Shown piece by piece: positions 43,878 to 55,186 of a stretch of DNA of 64,000 nucleotides; within the stretch, counting starts at the first letter, position 1, and every line of letters starts with the position of its first letter. The position numbers and the translations under genes are program-made. Source of the DNA: Gloeophyllum trabeum ATCC 11539 (lineage: Eukaryota; Basidiomycota; Agaricomycetes; Gloeophyllales; Gloeophyllaceae); NCBI RefSeq assembly GCF_000344685.1, contig NW_006920421.1, forward strand, positions 1,349,874 to 1,413,873. Reading direction: 5' to 3'. The notes under the pieces were generated by a model. It was not told where the DNA came from and searched no databases. It saw only the letters and a program-made list of their open reading frames with translations.

Positions 43878-44499
43878 TGTACGCGAGAGCTCATTAGGGG
43901 ATGGTGCGGTGTGGTTGGTAGTGAGGGACAGGGAGGGGTTCTGTGGCACGAATGTGGCTGAAATTCCCGCCTAACATGAACAAACCCCAGCTTCAGCGCA
44001 TCTCTCTTTTTCTCGCGTAAGGGTCGAGTTCTTTCTGGCCAACTATTGATGACTTCCTTTCAGTCCGTATCCTTTCTTCTCGTTGGCGCTGTCAGGTGTA
44101 GTATGTCTCCTCCCTTGAAGATGACATGTATTTGGCAGTGCTCTTTCGTCACATTATCATGCTCTCGCGCAAAAGTCGGGTTGATTTTGACGTTCGGTTA
44201 GAGTATGCAGCTCGAGTACCCGGAGCTTGCGCCTTTCATGTTAAGATTATGCATATGCATCAATGATTCGCAATGAAGGATGCCTGGATTATGCTCCTTT
44301 TATCGGGTGCAGTAATGTTGGAGCTTTTCCGGCAAGCAAAATGTATCCTTCGCATGATGCACACCTTACGCAAAGCAGGTGTCGTTTGAACTCCCTCCGT
44401 TGAATTCATGCAAGGGGGAGCTGCGAACTTGCGAGACATATACACGCCACCTTGCAAAACAAGTGCAAATACTGTCGAGCTCCTCCCGTCCGATCCTTC
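43878..44499. other. spacer between tandem paralogues B and C
   Basis: No clear gene. On the minus strand an unassigned frame runs from 44838 into the MITE at 44600. If the MITE were absent it would continue about 25 codons further left. I cannot show that it is a gene. Confidence 0.3.
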
Positions 44500-44600
44500 G
44501 TAGGCTCGTGACCAGCCTGTCGTACCAACATTGAGGGCAGAATATTTCTCTAGCCTGATTCTGCCCTCAATCAGGCTACGAGAGCGTGGTCACGAGCCTA
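44500..44600. mobile_element. 100-bp MITE derived from the RecQ/DUF6589 element
   Basis: It begins TAGGCTCGTGACCA and ends with its complement. The first 46 bp equal the right terminus of the large element (38078 leftwards), and the other 54 bp equal its left terminus (23787-23840) with one mismatch. The flanks carry GATCCTTC on both sides (44492-44499, 44601-44608), an 8-bp target duplication if the terminal G at 44500 belongs to the element. It is therefore an internal-deletion derivative that was mobilised in trans. Confidence 0.88.
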
Positions 44601-44843
44601 GATCCTTCTTGATGAAAGCCCGCCAGTCCCAACTCCTCTGAGCTGTAAGCCGAATTCTGCAGCCGCATAGCGTTCTAGTCAATCTACATTCGAGGTCGAA
44701 CTCGTCATCGTCAACAGCGATAGCCATGTAATAGAAGTCAGATGTCCCGTTGACAGGCGTTAGCTCTACGACTTCTTTATCGCTCAAAGAACAAAGAGTC
44801 ATGGCGGACGAGGAAAAGAAGCTAAACATCATCGTCACGACGT

Positions 44844-45977
44844 CTATTGGCGTTCAAGCGGTCGCGTTTTGAGATTCATCATCGTGTCCCCTTGACTCCC
44901 CGGGTGCGACATTCCTCGCTGCCCACATGTCCCGTGTCTCTTCCTTCGCTCTTCGCTCTGTACACGTGGCAGACGAGTCGTATCCCGCAGCAGTGTAGTC
45001 GTAAGGAAAGCGGGGTCTTGACCGATCGTCCTACCGCTCCGGAAGCCTGGGTTAAGCTCGTCTTCAGGTGGGCCCGTGATGCTGATCTCAATGGACGGAG
45101 CCTCCTCGGCATTGAGTGGTCTGCTTGTCGTCTCCGAAAGGCGAGCAGCATATTCTGTGGCTGTGATTGGGGGCTTGTAGGTTTCGCGAATCTTGTTCCA
45201 GATTGCGGCAGCTTTTTTGCCGATTGACCACAACTCTTCATACGACGGCGGGCTCTCCCCGCAATACCAATCCCAGTGGATGGTCTTCTCCTGGAACCAG
45301 CACCCTCGTCGTCAGCGCGAGAAGCTGCAAGAATAGGAGCTTACGAACCTGTCCTTCCCAATCTCCCTCCTCCCTCCAGCGGTCTACGATAACCTCCACC
45401 AAGCGAGGCCTGTCGCCCACTATGATCCACCATTCGGGTACCCAGCCGCCTGCGGCCTCCACCTGCATATGCGTCGTAAACACTATCAGCGTCTCGCGGA
45501 CATCAACCAGGTACGAGTTCAGCTTACCGCGCGATGATACCTCTCCCACCGGCGATTGAAGAGGATAGTGTCTTCTATCGCTCGAACAGCTCTGTAGTAA
45601 CTGACTTGGCGCAACGGTACGGCGCCTGTCAAGATCCGATGCGCATCGCTTATCCTGTCGCGCAGCGACAGTGTGGCGGGTTGGTTGCATGGGACATCGT
45701 GATCTTCGCCAACCTCACTGCTATCTTGTGTGACACTGGTTGCGTCCGTCGCATCATCGGTGAGATATATTTTGAGCTCGGATGAGCTTGAGATGTCTTT
45801 CACCGCTGATGCGGTGTATGCATCGGGAGATGAACAAGGTATCACGGTCTCGTCCTCTGTTCTGCCTTGGCCATCCTCTGGTTTGCGAAGGATGCCACAC
45901 TTCAGTTTGTCTTCGGGGCGGGCATGAAGCCCCCGAGCCGTCTCGGAGTCTTGAACAGGTGCATATGTGTCAGACAT
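44844..45977 (-). CDS. tandem paralogue C, unknown function
   Basis: Same layout as its neighbours. The start ATG is at 45977 (MSDTYAPVQDSETARGLHAR). Exon 1 ends in LRDRISDAHRILTGAVPLRQ ... RRWERYHRA. Exon 2 has VEAAGGWVPEWWIIVGDRPR and VEVIVDRWREEGDW. Exon 3 has KTIHWDWYCGESPPSYEEL, YKPPITATEYAARLSE, SIEISITGPPEDE and DPAFLTTTLLRD. The tail after LTTT differs from D, and this copy lacks the KRQKT motif. A TATAAAT box lies about 105 bp upstream. The MITE sits about 240 bp beyond its 3' end. Confidence 0.65.
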
Positions 45978-46509
45978 ATTGTACTGCTGACGGTCTGAGA
46001 TCTGGTCTCGGTGAGTCGACGATGGAGGGTGGGAGTGGGTAACGGTGAGTTATGATGAATACACGTGTGGCTCCGAGCTCATTTATAGTCTAACAGGGAC
46101 AAACACCGCAGCCAAGCGTGCGTCTTGTGGCACTCTTTCGGCACGCGTCCGCCCATTTTCGTTGTCCAACCAACGGATAGCCTGCTCGTGATTGGATGGA
46201 CGTGCAGTTCATACCCCTTATACTTCCTCTGTTCTGATTGCCTCCTCCAATATCGGACGCGATCAGGCTGGTACGTGCATTGTTCCTTTCATCCGTGCCA
46301 TGTATATCTATGTTAACTTACGCAAAACGCGCGATTCAGACGATACGGGGTATCTACGCGGACAATAAATAACGTCGAGCACTTCCCCTCCCCTTCCACG
46401 CGGAGGAGTTGGTTTGCGAGTCCTCTGTCGCTTAGAGGACAAAGGATGACAGCGTACAAAGAGAAGACAAAGCACAAGAAGAGAAGACAAAGCACAAGAT
46501 CTATGGCAA
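45978..46509. other. spacer between tandem paralogues C and D
   Basis: Contains the C promoter and a tandem 15-mer AAGACAAAGCACAAG (about 46465-46498). No coding exon. Confidence 0.4.
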
Positions 46510-47615
46510 TCAAGCACACATGTTTATATCATCATCCCCCCTGGACACATTTGGTGCAACGCTTCTCGCTGACCATATTTCCCGCAGCCGCAATTGCTCT
46601 TCAAGTTGCGCACGCGTTGGGACATCCCTTGGCAGAGTCGTCGTTAAGAAAGCAGGGTCCTGCCGGGTCGCCCTGCGTCTCCGCACGCCAGAGGCGGCCC
46701 CGTCCTCTTGAGGGCGAATGATCTGTATCTCAATGTCCCGAGCCTGGTCGACACTGTGCGTTCTGTACATGCTCTCCGGAAAGCGGGCACCGTATTCCTC
46801 AGCGGTGATGGGACGTTTGTAGTTTTGCCCGATCCACCTCCAGATGGTCATGGCTTTGTCGGTAAGTGCCTTCCTCTCTTCGTAGATTGGCGGCTTCTCG
46901 TCATAATACCAATCCCAGTAGATGGTCTCTTCCTAGATTAATTCGTCCATGGTGAGCCGAGGCGCGGTGAGCCTATGGACTCCCCTACCTGTCGTTGCCT
47001 GTCATCGTCGTTCTTCCAGCGTTCAACGATACTTTCTACCCAGCCGGGACTATCCCCCACGATGATCCAGGCCTCCGGCACCCAGCCGCCTGCCGCCTTC
47101 ACCTGTGACGCGCGGAACATGAACCATCAGCATATCGCAAGGATGAAGAAGGTGAGAGCGCTGCTTACGGCGCGGTAATACTTCTCCCAGCAGCAATCGA
47201 AAATGAGGGCGTCTGCCATAACTCTGCAGGCCTTGTAATAATCGACTCGCCGCAGGGGTATGATACCGGTGAGGATCCCGTGCGTTTCCTTGACTCTGTC
47301 CCGGAGGGATAGGCCAGGGCATTGGGGCAGCGTGATTTGCTGGGTATCGTCAGTGTGGCTACCTTGCGGTGTGGCAGGCGTTGCATCCGTTTCATTACCG
47401 ATGATGGGCGTCTCCCCTTCGGGGGAGCTTGAGATGTCTTGCATTGGGGCTGCGCCGAGTGCTTGCTGCCACGAGGAAGCTTTCGCGGCTTCGTCCTCGG
47501 TCTTCTGTCTTTTGCTCGGCCGCTCCTGCGGTTTCCCGTCCACGCCACAGTCCATTTTGGCGTGGCGTCCCAGGACGGTTTCAGGTGCGTCGGCGAGAAT
47601 GTGCGACTCCGACAA
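46510..47615 (-). CDS. tandem paralogue D, unknown function, ATG start missing
   Basis: Three exons: exon 1 to about 47168, exon 2 about 47101-46989 and exon 3 about 46932-46510. Exon 1 has the nuclear-localisation-like RPSKRQKTED and ends in ILTGIIPLRRVDYYKAC ... CWEKYYRA. Exon 2 has VKAAGGWVPEAWIIVGDSPG and VESIVERWKNDDDRQ. Exon 3 has EETIYWDWYYDEKPPIYEER, YKRPITAEEYGARFPE, RDIEIQIIRPQED and DPAFLTTTLPRD, ending GDDDINMCA. Where A, B and C have ATG, D has TTG (47613-47615), preceded by an in-frame stop. The next ATG is about 20 codons in, so either a shortened protein or a non-AUG start is used. Confidence 0.6.
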
Positions 47616-48165
47616 TATGCGCTACCGAGACCTGATCGCGTAGAGGCGGAAGGCAGGTGAAGAGTAAGTTGTGGCAGAGCGCGTTTGTGGCTTCGGGTGT
47701 ATTTATAGCACAACAGGGACAAACAACGAAGCATTCCGTTCGGCACGTGCTTCGCGCGTCCTCGTAACGGAATAGCGACCAGCGCATGCAGTTCTCCCCG
47801 AAGTAATCTCTGACTGCCCGGGCAGAAAAACATCCCGCCATAGAGCGTAAACTAGGCTGACAGCGAGGCTTACTTTCAGTTTACTCAATGCTACCTGAGG
47901 AATTGCGGTTCTTCGTCCCGTGCAGCGCTAGTCCCGACCTTGATCTTCTGGTGACTGGTGCGTGCGGGCGACCCTGAGACAGAAAACATGCAAGGACGCC
48001 CTTTCCTCACGCTCGTGGCATATATACCAGCGGAATGAGGTATGCTCCAATTAGCTGACGCGTATATTTACAAGTACAACAAATATTGCCCTTTTACATT
48101 ACAATTACAGTCGTCTACAAGATATTCCAGCAGCCAAGCCCCATGCTATACATTCTGCACGCCCT
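47616..48165. other. intergenic, paralogue D promoter
   Basis: A CTATAAATA box (minus strand) lies at about 47699-47707, some 85-90 bp upstream of the D start. Nothing else is recognised. Confidence 0.4.
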
Positions 48166-49363
48166 CTACGCCTCCGCAGGCAACTTCCCCTTCAGCTCCG
48201 ACACCTTGACCATCCGCTCGCGATCGTCGACGCGCTTCATCCCGCGGAGCTCCTCGACCTCGCGCATCTTCTCGCGCACCATATCCGTGACCATCTCCGC
48301 GTGCTTGCGCGTCTTCTCGAGCCCCTCCTCCGTGTTGCGCAGGTCCGTCAGCGCGGACTCGTACTTGGCGCGGGCGGCGAGGAATGCGAGCTCGGTCTTG
48401 TGGAAGGACTTGAGGGTTGTTGCGTGCGCGGTGTGTGCGCGGGATTCGTCCTGCGTGGGGGTGTCAGGATGGGGTTGGAGGGGAGGGGAAGGGGGGAGGG
48501 GGGAGGGGGGAGACGGACCTTCATGGCTGCCTTTTGCAGCTTGGTGAGCTCGGCGAGCTCTTTCATCGCGATATCAAGCGCGGCGCGCTCCGCCTTCTGC
48601 TCCGTCTGGATAATCTTCGACAGGCGCTTGCCCTCTTTCACTAGCACGCCATCGCGACGACAAAGTGAGCCACGTCCCGCCCGCAATGCGCAGCGGCCCA
48701 CGTACATTCTTCTTTTGTGATCTTGGACTTTTGCTTGGGCGTGAGCACGCTCTCCGCGGTGCGCTCGCGCGCGTGCATCGACAAGTCCGGCTCGGGCGAT
48801 ATCGCGGGGCCGATGGTCCCCGGCCCCGCGCTGAACACGCCGCTGCGGATGCTCGCGCGCTTCTTCAGGGTGCTCTTTGCCTTCACACCGCTGGCGGGGG
48901 CGCTCTCGGCGGAGTGCGCCCCGCACGCCGAGCTGTCGTCTGCGGGCGAGGACGCGCGCGGGACCGACTTTGCGCGGCGGCGCGAGAACGCGGAGGGCTT
49001 GGATCTGCCGCTGGTATAGCTGAAGCCGGAGATGCTCGTGCGTTTCGTGCGGGCGCGCAGCCGGGATCCGCGGTCGTCGTCGAAGGGATCAGGCCCCGGG
49101 CGCAGCTCGCGGTCCTCTTCCTCGTCGGACGACCCGACGCCGTGCTCCTCTTGGTCGGAGTCGTCGCCGTACACTGCTCTCGGCGCAGGTTGGGTGTTCG
49201 TGACAGGGCTCTTGGGGATGGACACGGAGGGCGCGCGGCTGCGCACCGAGCCCGCTCGCCCTGGTGCTGGCGAGTCGCCGGTGGTGATGTGCATCATGGG
49301 CGCGTCAAAGTAGATGGAGCGTTCGCTGGCTGGGGTACCGGGGATAGCAGAGCGGATGCTCAT
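48166..49363 (-). CDS. disordered/coiled-coil protein, possibly Ncp1-like
   Basis: Three exons from ATG 49363 to the TAG at 48166-48168. The N-terminal 210 residues are low complexity with Ser, Pro, Arg and acidic runs, including KRTSISGFSYTSGRSKPSAF and several SP/TP sites. Then SVLTPKQKSKITKEE leads over a short intron into a helical region LKEGKRLSKIIQTEQKAERA ... KELAELTKLQKAAMK. A second intron is followed by a coiled coil (TELAFLAARAKYESALTDL, EGLEKTRKHAEMVTDMV) and the end ELKGKLPAEA. I recall basidiomycete proteins of this shape annotated as DNA-binding Ncp1, but I am not certain. GC is clearly higher than in its neighbours. Confidence 0.65.
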
Positions 49364-49759
49364 GTAGAAAAGGAAAAGGTGGTTAGAGTGGGGCAGGCAT
49401 CGGAGGCGAGGCTTATAAGACCGCGGCGGGCAGACACGCGATCAGAGTGTGGCTGGGAACAGGACTGGCGATCGGGGGTGATGTCATGGCACGTGGAGAA
49501 TGCCGGGCGATCGCGACGGAAGGGGGACTGGGGCTGTGCAAGCAGTGCCGTCGTCGCTGGCAGTCGTGCACGACAGTTTGAAAATAAAACAGCTAGAACT
49601 CTACCAATGTCGGACCTGTTGGGATCGAGCACGACGCCCATTGGCCAGGCGCCTATCACAGCCTGATACGCCTCACCACCCGTACAGCACTCGTAACATA
49701 ATCCGTAATCTTTCGCAGGCCAGCGACTGACGTTCTCGCTCCTCGTGCGTCTGTCTCCC

Positions 49760-49912
49760 GAAGCCTCCGCCGAGCCAGCTGAGTCCCCGCCAGATCACCA
49801 CCCTCCTCTACGGTCGGTACTGCCCCTTCTCCTGCCCTGTCCCCGCTAACCCCTTCCCTCCCAGGCGCCTACACAACCCTCTTCGCCACCTCGATTGTGA
49901 TATGGATCTAGG
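49760..49912 (+). pseudogene. relic N-terminal exons of a multi-spanning membrane protein
   Basis: The segment RQITTLLYG, a 67-bp GT...CAG intron, then AYTTLFATSIVIW resembles the first membrane helix of a common basidiomycete family of uncharacterised membrane proteins (the LLYG-AY.T motif split by an intron at this place). A stop follows at once and no later exons are seen, so it is a fragment. This rests on one short motif. Confidence 0.35.
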
Positions 49913-52041
49913 GACGAAATTCACTCGCCCGAGAGGGAGGCGGTGCACGCGGACACGCGTCTGCCCTTGTCTTGCTGACCCCTAGACGGCGAGCGATACA
50001 GGCAGGCGCGCCGCGCTCGTCCCGGACGCCCGGGTCAGGAGAGAGCGAGAGAGCGAGGGAAGGTGCTCTGGTATGGTATTTGCTTCTTTCCTCATGTCGA
50101 GTGTTCGGTGTGTTGGAAGCGTGCGTGCTCGGTTTCTGCGGGCAGACGCCCGCGGCCCGACGCGCGAGCGCAGGTCCACCGGGTTTGTCGGGCGGAGAGG
50201 ATCCAGACCGGCGCGTCCCGTTCGATGGCCCTCGGCTACGTGCTACTTACCTCCAACTGACTGGCTGTCGCTGCAGGTTTGGTGCGTCGGCGCGGGTCTC
50301 TTGTACCCGCAGCGAATGGCTCGACGCAGGGGCCCCGAGCTCGGCGTAGAGACCGGAGACGGACGCCCGGATCCTGACCCGGGCGCACACGGCTGTCTCT
50401 TGAGAGGAAGGTCCAAGGCGTCAGCCCTGCAGATCGTGGCGCCGCGTCCCCCTCGTACTCGCGTGCGCGTTTGGGCCCGGCGTCCCCGCGGGCATCTGTC
50501 CCGACGCCTGCACTGGCGTGCGGGCGGGCGGGCGTGTATGCAGCCTTGCCGCGCTGTGGGGTGGGCGGCCACGGTGTCGGCGCGGATCGCGGACACGTGG
50601 GGCACGGGCGCATCAGTCGTCGGAAAGCCAGCGGGTCAGTACAACGGGTGCACAGCGAATGAAGAGGTCGTTGGATAGCGCGGCTGTCGTTGAGCTACCG
50701 AGAGGGCGGCGGGGCGCAGTGGACTCGGATGGAGAGAGTTTGGTCCGCGTTGTCGCTGAGCAAACGTCCATTTCATCCATCACGGTACAGGCTTTTTTCG
50801 CGTTCACACACGGCTCTCTGCGCAGTTAGTGTTCGATGGGTGAAAAAGGCTGTGGACGTGACGGAAGCGTAAGCGGTTGATTATTTTGCCGGAGTGCCCG
50901 GTGCTGATTCTGTTTCCTCAGTCAATTAACCCGTTTTGAGAGAGTGCAACAAATGTGTTGCTAGCTGATTGTTTGTTGTGTATTCTTACGGGATGGTTCC
51001 CTTTCCCTCTCGCAGATACCTCGGTGCTGGGAGGTGAGCAACACCTCTTCGCCTGACTACTCTGACATTGAGAACCAATGACTCTTGCAAAAAGAAAGGA
51101 ATACCCCAAGGGAGTAACTCTTCAATTCATTCGATAACATCAGGTAATTTAGGGGGCAGATGTGGCTGGTCCGTTAGTTACCAGCGAGCTGGGCATACCC
51201 AACTAACAGGGCTTATTATTGCTCCCATTTTCACCGGACTCTAGTGACACCCGCGCAGTCTACTCCGTCTGCTCCCAGTCTGGCGGGCTTTGCCATGGCA
51301 GCTGCCGTGGCCTGCGCATGAAAGCGCGAGAGCATCTAGGAAATCTGCCGAGGGAAACCATGGGGGTCACCAGCCCGGATCTCGAGAGCACCAGGTTTTT
51401 CGCTGTCAAAGTCCACGGGAAGAAGGACCGCCGGAGGGGGCATGCAGTTGACCCGTCCGCTGATTAAAGTTAGGGACGGACAGAAGACAAGGCTGGTTAG
51501 GCATGCTGCCCCGCCAAGCCAGAAGATCTCTCAGTATCGTTGTAAGCTCTTCTGGTCGCTCATTTGCAGCTCCTTTCAGCTGATGCATGCCACAGGCACG
51601 ATACGGGCCCGCTCGGTGTGCGGCAGTGCATCTGCACAGCTGTTGGTCTGCTTCTGGCATAAAGTGAAGTGCGGTCCATCTATACCGAAGTCCAGGGTGG
51701 TGACAGACTTTGAATACCGGCCGGCATCCCTGTAGGTGACATCGTGCTTTACTCTCCCACTTCGGCCATGCATGGCCACCAACCACTGAACGACAGAACC
51801 CGCAATCGATCGAAGGCTGTGGACCGCGCGGATATCTCCTTGCACAGATTACGGCCAGATTACGGGCATGGAAGTAAACTCTACGCCAGTGCGGCCTGTT
51901 GTCCCCTTCGAAGATCTCCGAGTCAGTCCGATTAGGCGAAATTCATGGATCTCGGTGAAGCGCCCCCTGCATATAAGGCTGGCTTGCTGGTGCCAGCAAA
52001 GCCTCAGAAATTAGTCAACTCCTAACGATACAGCCAACAAG
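49913..52041. other. 2.1-kb intergenic stretch, GC-rich left half
   Basis: The part to about 50870 is strikingly GC-rich compared with the rest of the window and is open in several frames on both strands, as expected from GC bias. No domain is recognised in any of them. The right half looks ordinary. Confidence 0.35.
51971..51978 (+). promoter_or_regulatory. TATA box of mucin-like gene
   Basis: ATATAAGG, about 65-70 bp upstream of the ATG at 52042. Confidence 0.55.
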
Positions 52042-52911
52042 ATGTTGTCCGCCTCTGCGTTTGCGCTCTTGCCCATCCTCTTCGCCTCGCCGAGCTTTGC
52101 TGCCCCGGCAGATTCTTCGTTCGCAGGGGGAACGTCCTCAGCGTATACATCCGTCGTCGCTGGGGGTGATACGACGTACTCCTCATCAGCTCCGGTCGCA
52201 TGGACCTATTCCACTTCAGTAGATTCTTCGTTCGCAGGGGGGACGTCCTCCGCGTACACATCCGTCGTCGCTGGGGGCGGTACGACGTACTCTTCATCAG
52301 GTCCCTATGTGTCTTCGGCTGCCGTACCATGCCCCACCCTTGTCACTTCCTACGTGACCGTATATCCAAGCAGCGTGGTCAGTGGAACGCTGGTCAGCAG
52401 CAGCGTGGTTTGTGGGACGCTGGTCAGCAGCAGCGTGGTCAGTGGGACGCTGGTTAGCAGTAGTTTCGAACCAGGTCCTACGACGACGGAGATTATCAGT
52501 AGCATCCAGCCAGGTCCTACGACGACGCCAGTTATTAGTAGCATCCAACCGGGCTCTACCACTGTTGGCTCCTCCCTGGTGCCCAGGTGGGCTAACGAGA
52601 CGAGCGTCGCCGTCGCGTCCTCCGCAGTCGTGAACACCACCGCTGTTGGACCGTCCTCCATCGCCGCGTATCCCAACAGCACCACTGCCAGCGTCGTTAC
52701 TACTGCTGTGTATACCAGTGCTGTCGGTGCTTCGGGAGTATGTGCCCCTGCGGCTACGACAGTTGTTACTGTAACTGCCTCCGGCGGTCCACCGAACGGC
52801 ACTCCGAGGACAGGCGACGTCAACTCTGGTGCGCTTTCCGATAGGGCGAACGCAGCGACCACGGCCTTGATGCCCGTCTTAGCACTTGTTCTCGGCATGT
52901 CTGTGCTGTAA
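52042..52911 (+). CDS. Ser/Thr-rich mucin-like, probably GPI-anchored surface protein
   Basis: A single exon of 289 residues. Residues 1-21 are a signal peptide (MLSASAFALLPILFASPSFAA). The mature part is Ser/Thr/Val-rich and heavily repetitive. A duplicated unit of about 30 residues contains DSSFAGGTSSAYTSVVAGG and TTYSSS. SSVV(S/C)GTLVS occurs three times, and ISSIQPG(P/S)TTT is a near triplet. A short Cys-bearing spacer VPCPTLVTSYVTVYPSS lies between. Several NET/NTT/NST sites are present. The hydrophobic C-terminus ALMPVLALVLGMSVL after a small-residue stretch fits a GPI signal. It is probably a wall or surface glycoprotein; no enzymatic domain is seen. Repeat number may vary between strains. 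Confidence 0.8.
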   Translation: MLSASAFALLPILFASPSFAAPADSSFAGGTSSAYTSVVAGGDTTYSSSAPVAWTYSTSVDSSFAGGTSSAYTSVVAGGGTTYSSSGPYVSSAAVPCPTLVTSYVTVYPSSVVSGTLVSSSVVCGTLVSSSVVSGTLVSSSFEPGPTTTEIISSIQPGPTTTPVISSIQPGSTTVGSSLVPRWANETSVAVASSAVVNTTAVGPSSIAAYPNSTTASVVTTAVYTSAVGASGVCAPAATTVVTVTASGGPPNGTPRTGDVNSGALSDRANAATTALMPVLALVLGMSVL

Positions 52912-53415
52912 ACGGGTCAGTGCAGTCCCGCTTACACGAACACTCTCACAATGCTAACATCTCGCAATGTAGTTTGACGGTAGGCGTGCTCTCGCAGCGG
53001 ATAGTTGGACTGCTGATGCGCATGAGTACGGTTAGGTTGATGACAGAGGCATCGGACTTTACTCAGCTCTTTTCGGACTATATTGGACTATATTCGCCGT
53101 GGTTAAATTGTGTGCGGTTAGTGTTATTTGTGAATATGAATTAATGGGTCATAACTGGTGCAACTACGGCAGACGTGCCTGCGAAGGTATGGGCAACTCA
53201 GACGCACTGGGGCGCTTCCGAGAAATTTGAACTCAGAGACACTGGGATTTCCCAGGTATACAAACCACGACAGCGCGAAGATCTGGACCACAGGCCATGC
53301 GCAGCACGACATAGACATATTCAAGGCCAAGGAAAGACTTCAGGCACTACAGTTGCACTTAATGCGCGACCACACCACACTTGTAAGCCCTGGCTAGAGT
53401 ATCATGGCTGCAAGG
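52912..53415. other. convergent intergenic region
   Basis: Between the mucin-like gene (+) and the MFS gene (-). No coding exon is recognised. Confidence 0.4.
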
Positions 53416-55186
53416 TCATATGACTCTCTTGGGGACCTTTGGCAACAGTAACCAAAGGACCTCCATGAGGACAAAGCTTCCGATGGCCACCGGATGTACG
53501 ACGAAGGGACCTGCGGCAAGCGTCATTAGTCCAGATACCAAAAAAAATGCGAGGCAAGCAGGTATGCACCTTTGAACTGAGATATGAGCCCTACCGAGAA
53601 CGGCCACAGAGCTCCACCAGAGGATCCGAACGCCATGATGAAAGACAGCGATGAAACGTGCAGCTTCCTCGAAAGCATGCGAGTGATGATCCCCATGGTG
53701 CAGGGTACAACAGGCTGTCTGAGTATCAGCTCGCACATGATAAAGGGATCATCGGAAAACCTACACCTAGCAAAAATCCTACGAGTGCGACACTGACGGC
53801 GCTTCCAATCACGTTCGGCACCAGCCATACAAGTATCTCCATGCCGGCGCACCCGGCGAGCAGAACTACCACAGCCCTCCTCTCACCAAACTTGCCGCAG
53901 AGCCCGCTGAGCAGGAACCGTCCGAGCGTGACGCCGCCCCAGAAGCCTGACGCTACGTAACCCACATTCGAAGGGTCCCCGCCCCGCGCACTAATGAGAA
54001 ACGAGACAATCCATCCTCCCAAAGACACTTCCGCGCCTTGGTACGAGAGAATGAAGAGAGAGGTGAGGATAGTGGGTTTGTTTCGGAGGGTCTCGATGAG
54101 CACCTGCGTGCGGGTGAGCGGTTGGTCGGAGGACTGTGAGGAGGTTTCCTGTTCGGACTGTGCGCGCTGCCGCCAGAGCTGCTGTCGACGCTCTTGCTCC
54201 AGGAGCGTTTGTTTCTCCCGCTCGGTAGGTAGAAAGATGTAGCCAGAGAAGAAGCAATTGAACACTGTTATTCCCAGCGGCAGGAAGTAGAAGTACTGCC
54301 AAGGTATGCCCTGTGAGGCCAGTGAAGTGGCCACCAGAGGGCCTGCAATACCTCCAATTCCATAGGAGCCGTGCAGCCATCTGTGCTCGAGTGTTTGTCA
54401 GTAACGCGGTGGTATAACTTCAGATATTAGGGATCGCCATTGACCCGTTGTATAACGTCGGCTTATCCAGCGAGCTCACGAAGACGTTGATCTGTGCGAG
54501 GTTCCAGGAAGCGCCTGCACCAGTAAAGAATGGCGCAACGACGAGGAAACCGTACGGCGTCCTTTCGGGCGCAACCAACCAGATAATGTACCCGACAGAC
54601 GTTACCGCAGTCGCGAGCATGAGCGTCCTAGCTCTACCCACGGACTGGAATATGGCATCCGACGTGAAGGCGGCTAGGAGGAAGCCGACAGCTGAGGTTA
54701 AGAAGAGAAGGGAAACAATGGCGTAGCCGATTCCGTAGAAGGACTCGATGAATGGGATGAGAGCTCCCAAAGCCGAGTCTTGCATGCCATTGATAATCTG
54801 GAGAAGGCAAGAGGACAGAAGGCGCCATCGGTTCACAGGCTCCCTTAAATATCAGTCAGTGCCCTGGCTGTTCAAAATGTAATGATGCAACGACGGACTT
54901 GAGTGACTCTACGACTCGAGTGGGTTCTGCTGTAGGAGTTGCCTCCTGGCTCCGACTCACTGTGACTCTAATCATAAGGTGTACAGGGCTTCTGCATAAC
55001 CATTCGAGACTTACCTTCCACTATCTCGTTCGTTGCTTGCCCTAGTGATAATTCCCCTTGTTCATATAGTTTCTGCGACAACTCAGGATTCGCTGCGTTA
55101 GTATCACAATCGCCATGCACGTTCCGAGGTTGGATGGAATGGAGCTCAATGTCAACGACCTCGACGTCGCTGTTCTGGGCGGCCAT
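53416..55186 (-). CDS. MFS transporter
   Basis: A major facilitator with the expected two halves of six helices in the plasma or an internal membrane; the substrate is unknown. ATG 55186 opens a hydrophilic 55-residue N-terminus. Exon 2 has NRWRLLSSCLLQIINGMQDS, GALIPFIESFYGIGYAIVS, the loop 2-3 motif DAIFQSVGRARTLML, and FFTGAGASWNLAQINVFVSS. Exon 3 has WLHGSYGIGGIAGPL, a charged central loop (QERRQQLWRQRAQSEQE), then ILTSLFILSYQGAEVSLGGW, GFWGGVTLGRFLLSGL and further helices. The last exons carry SFIMAFGSSGGALWPF and IGSFVLMEVLWLLLPKVPKR. It belongs to a fungal group with the motif GAEVSLGGW in helix 7. Five or more exons are needed. Confidence 0.85.

Noticed and set aside
48665..49666. A 333-codon plus-strand frame opposite the coiled-coil gene
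   Set aside because: Composition-driven antisense frame in GC-rich DNA; the minus strand has consistent introns and coiled-coil heptads.
50073..50678. Overlapping frames of 100-200 codons on both strands in GC-rich DNA
   Set aside because: No domain, signal peptide or intron pattern; open frames are expected by chance at this GC content.
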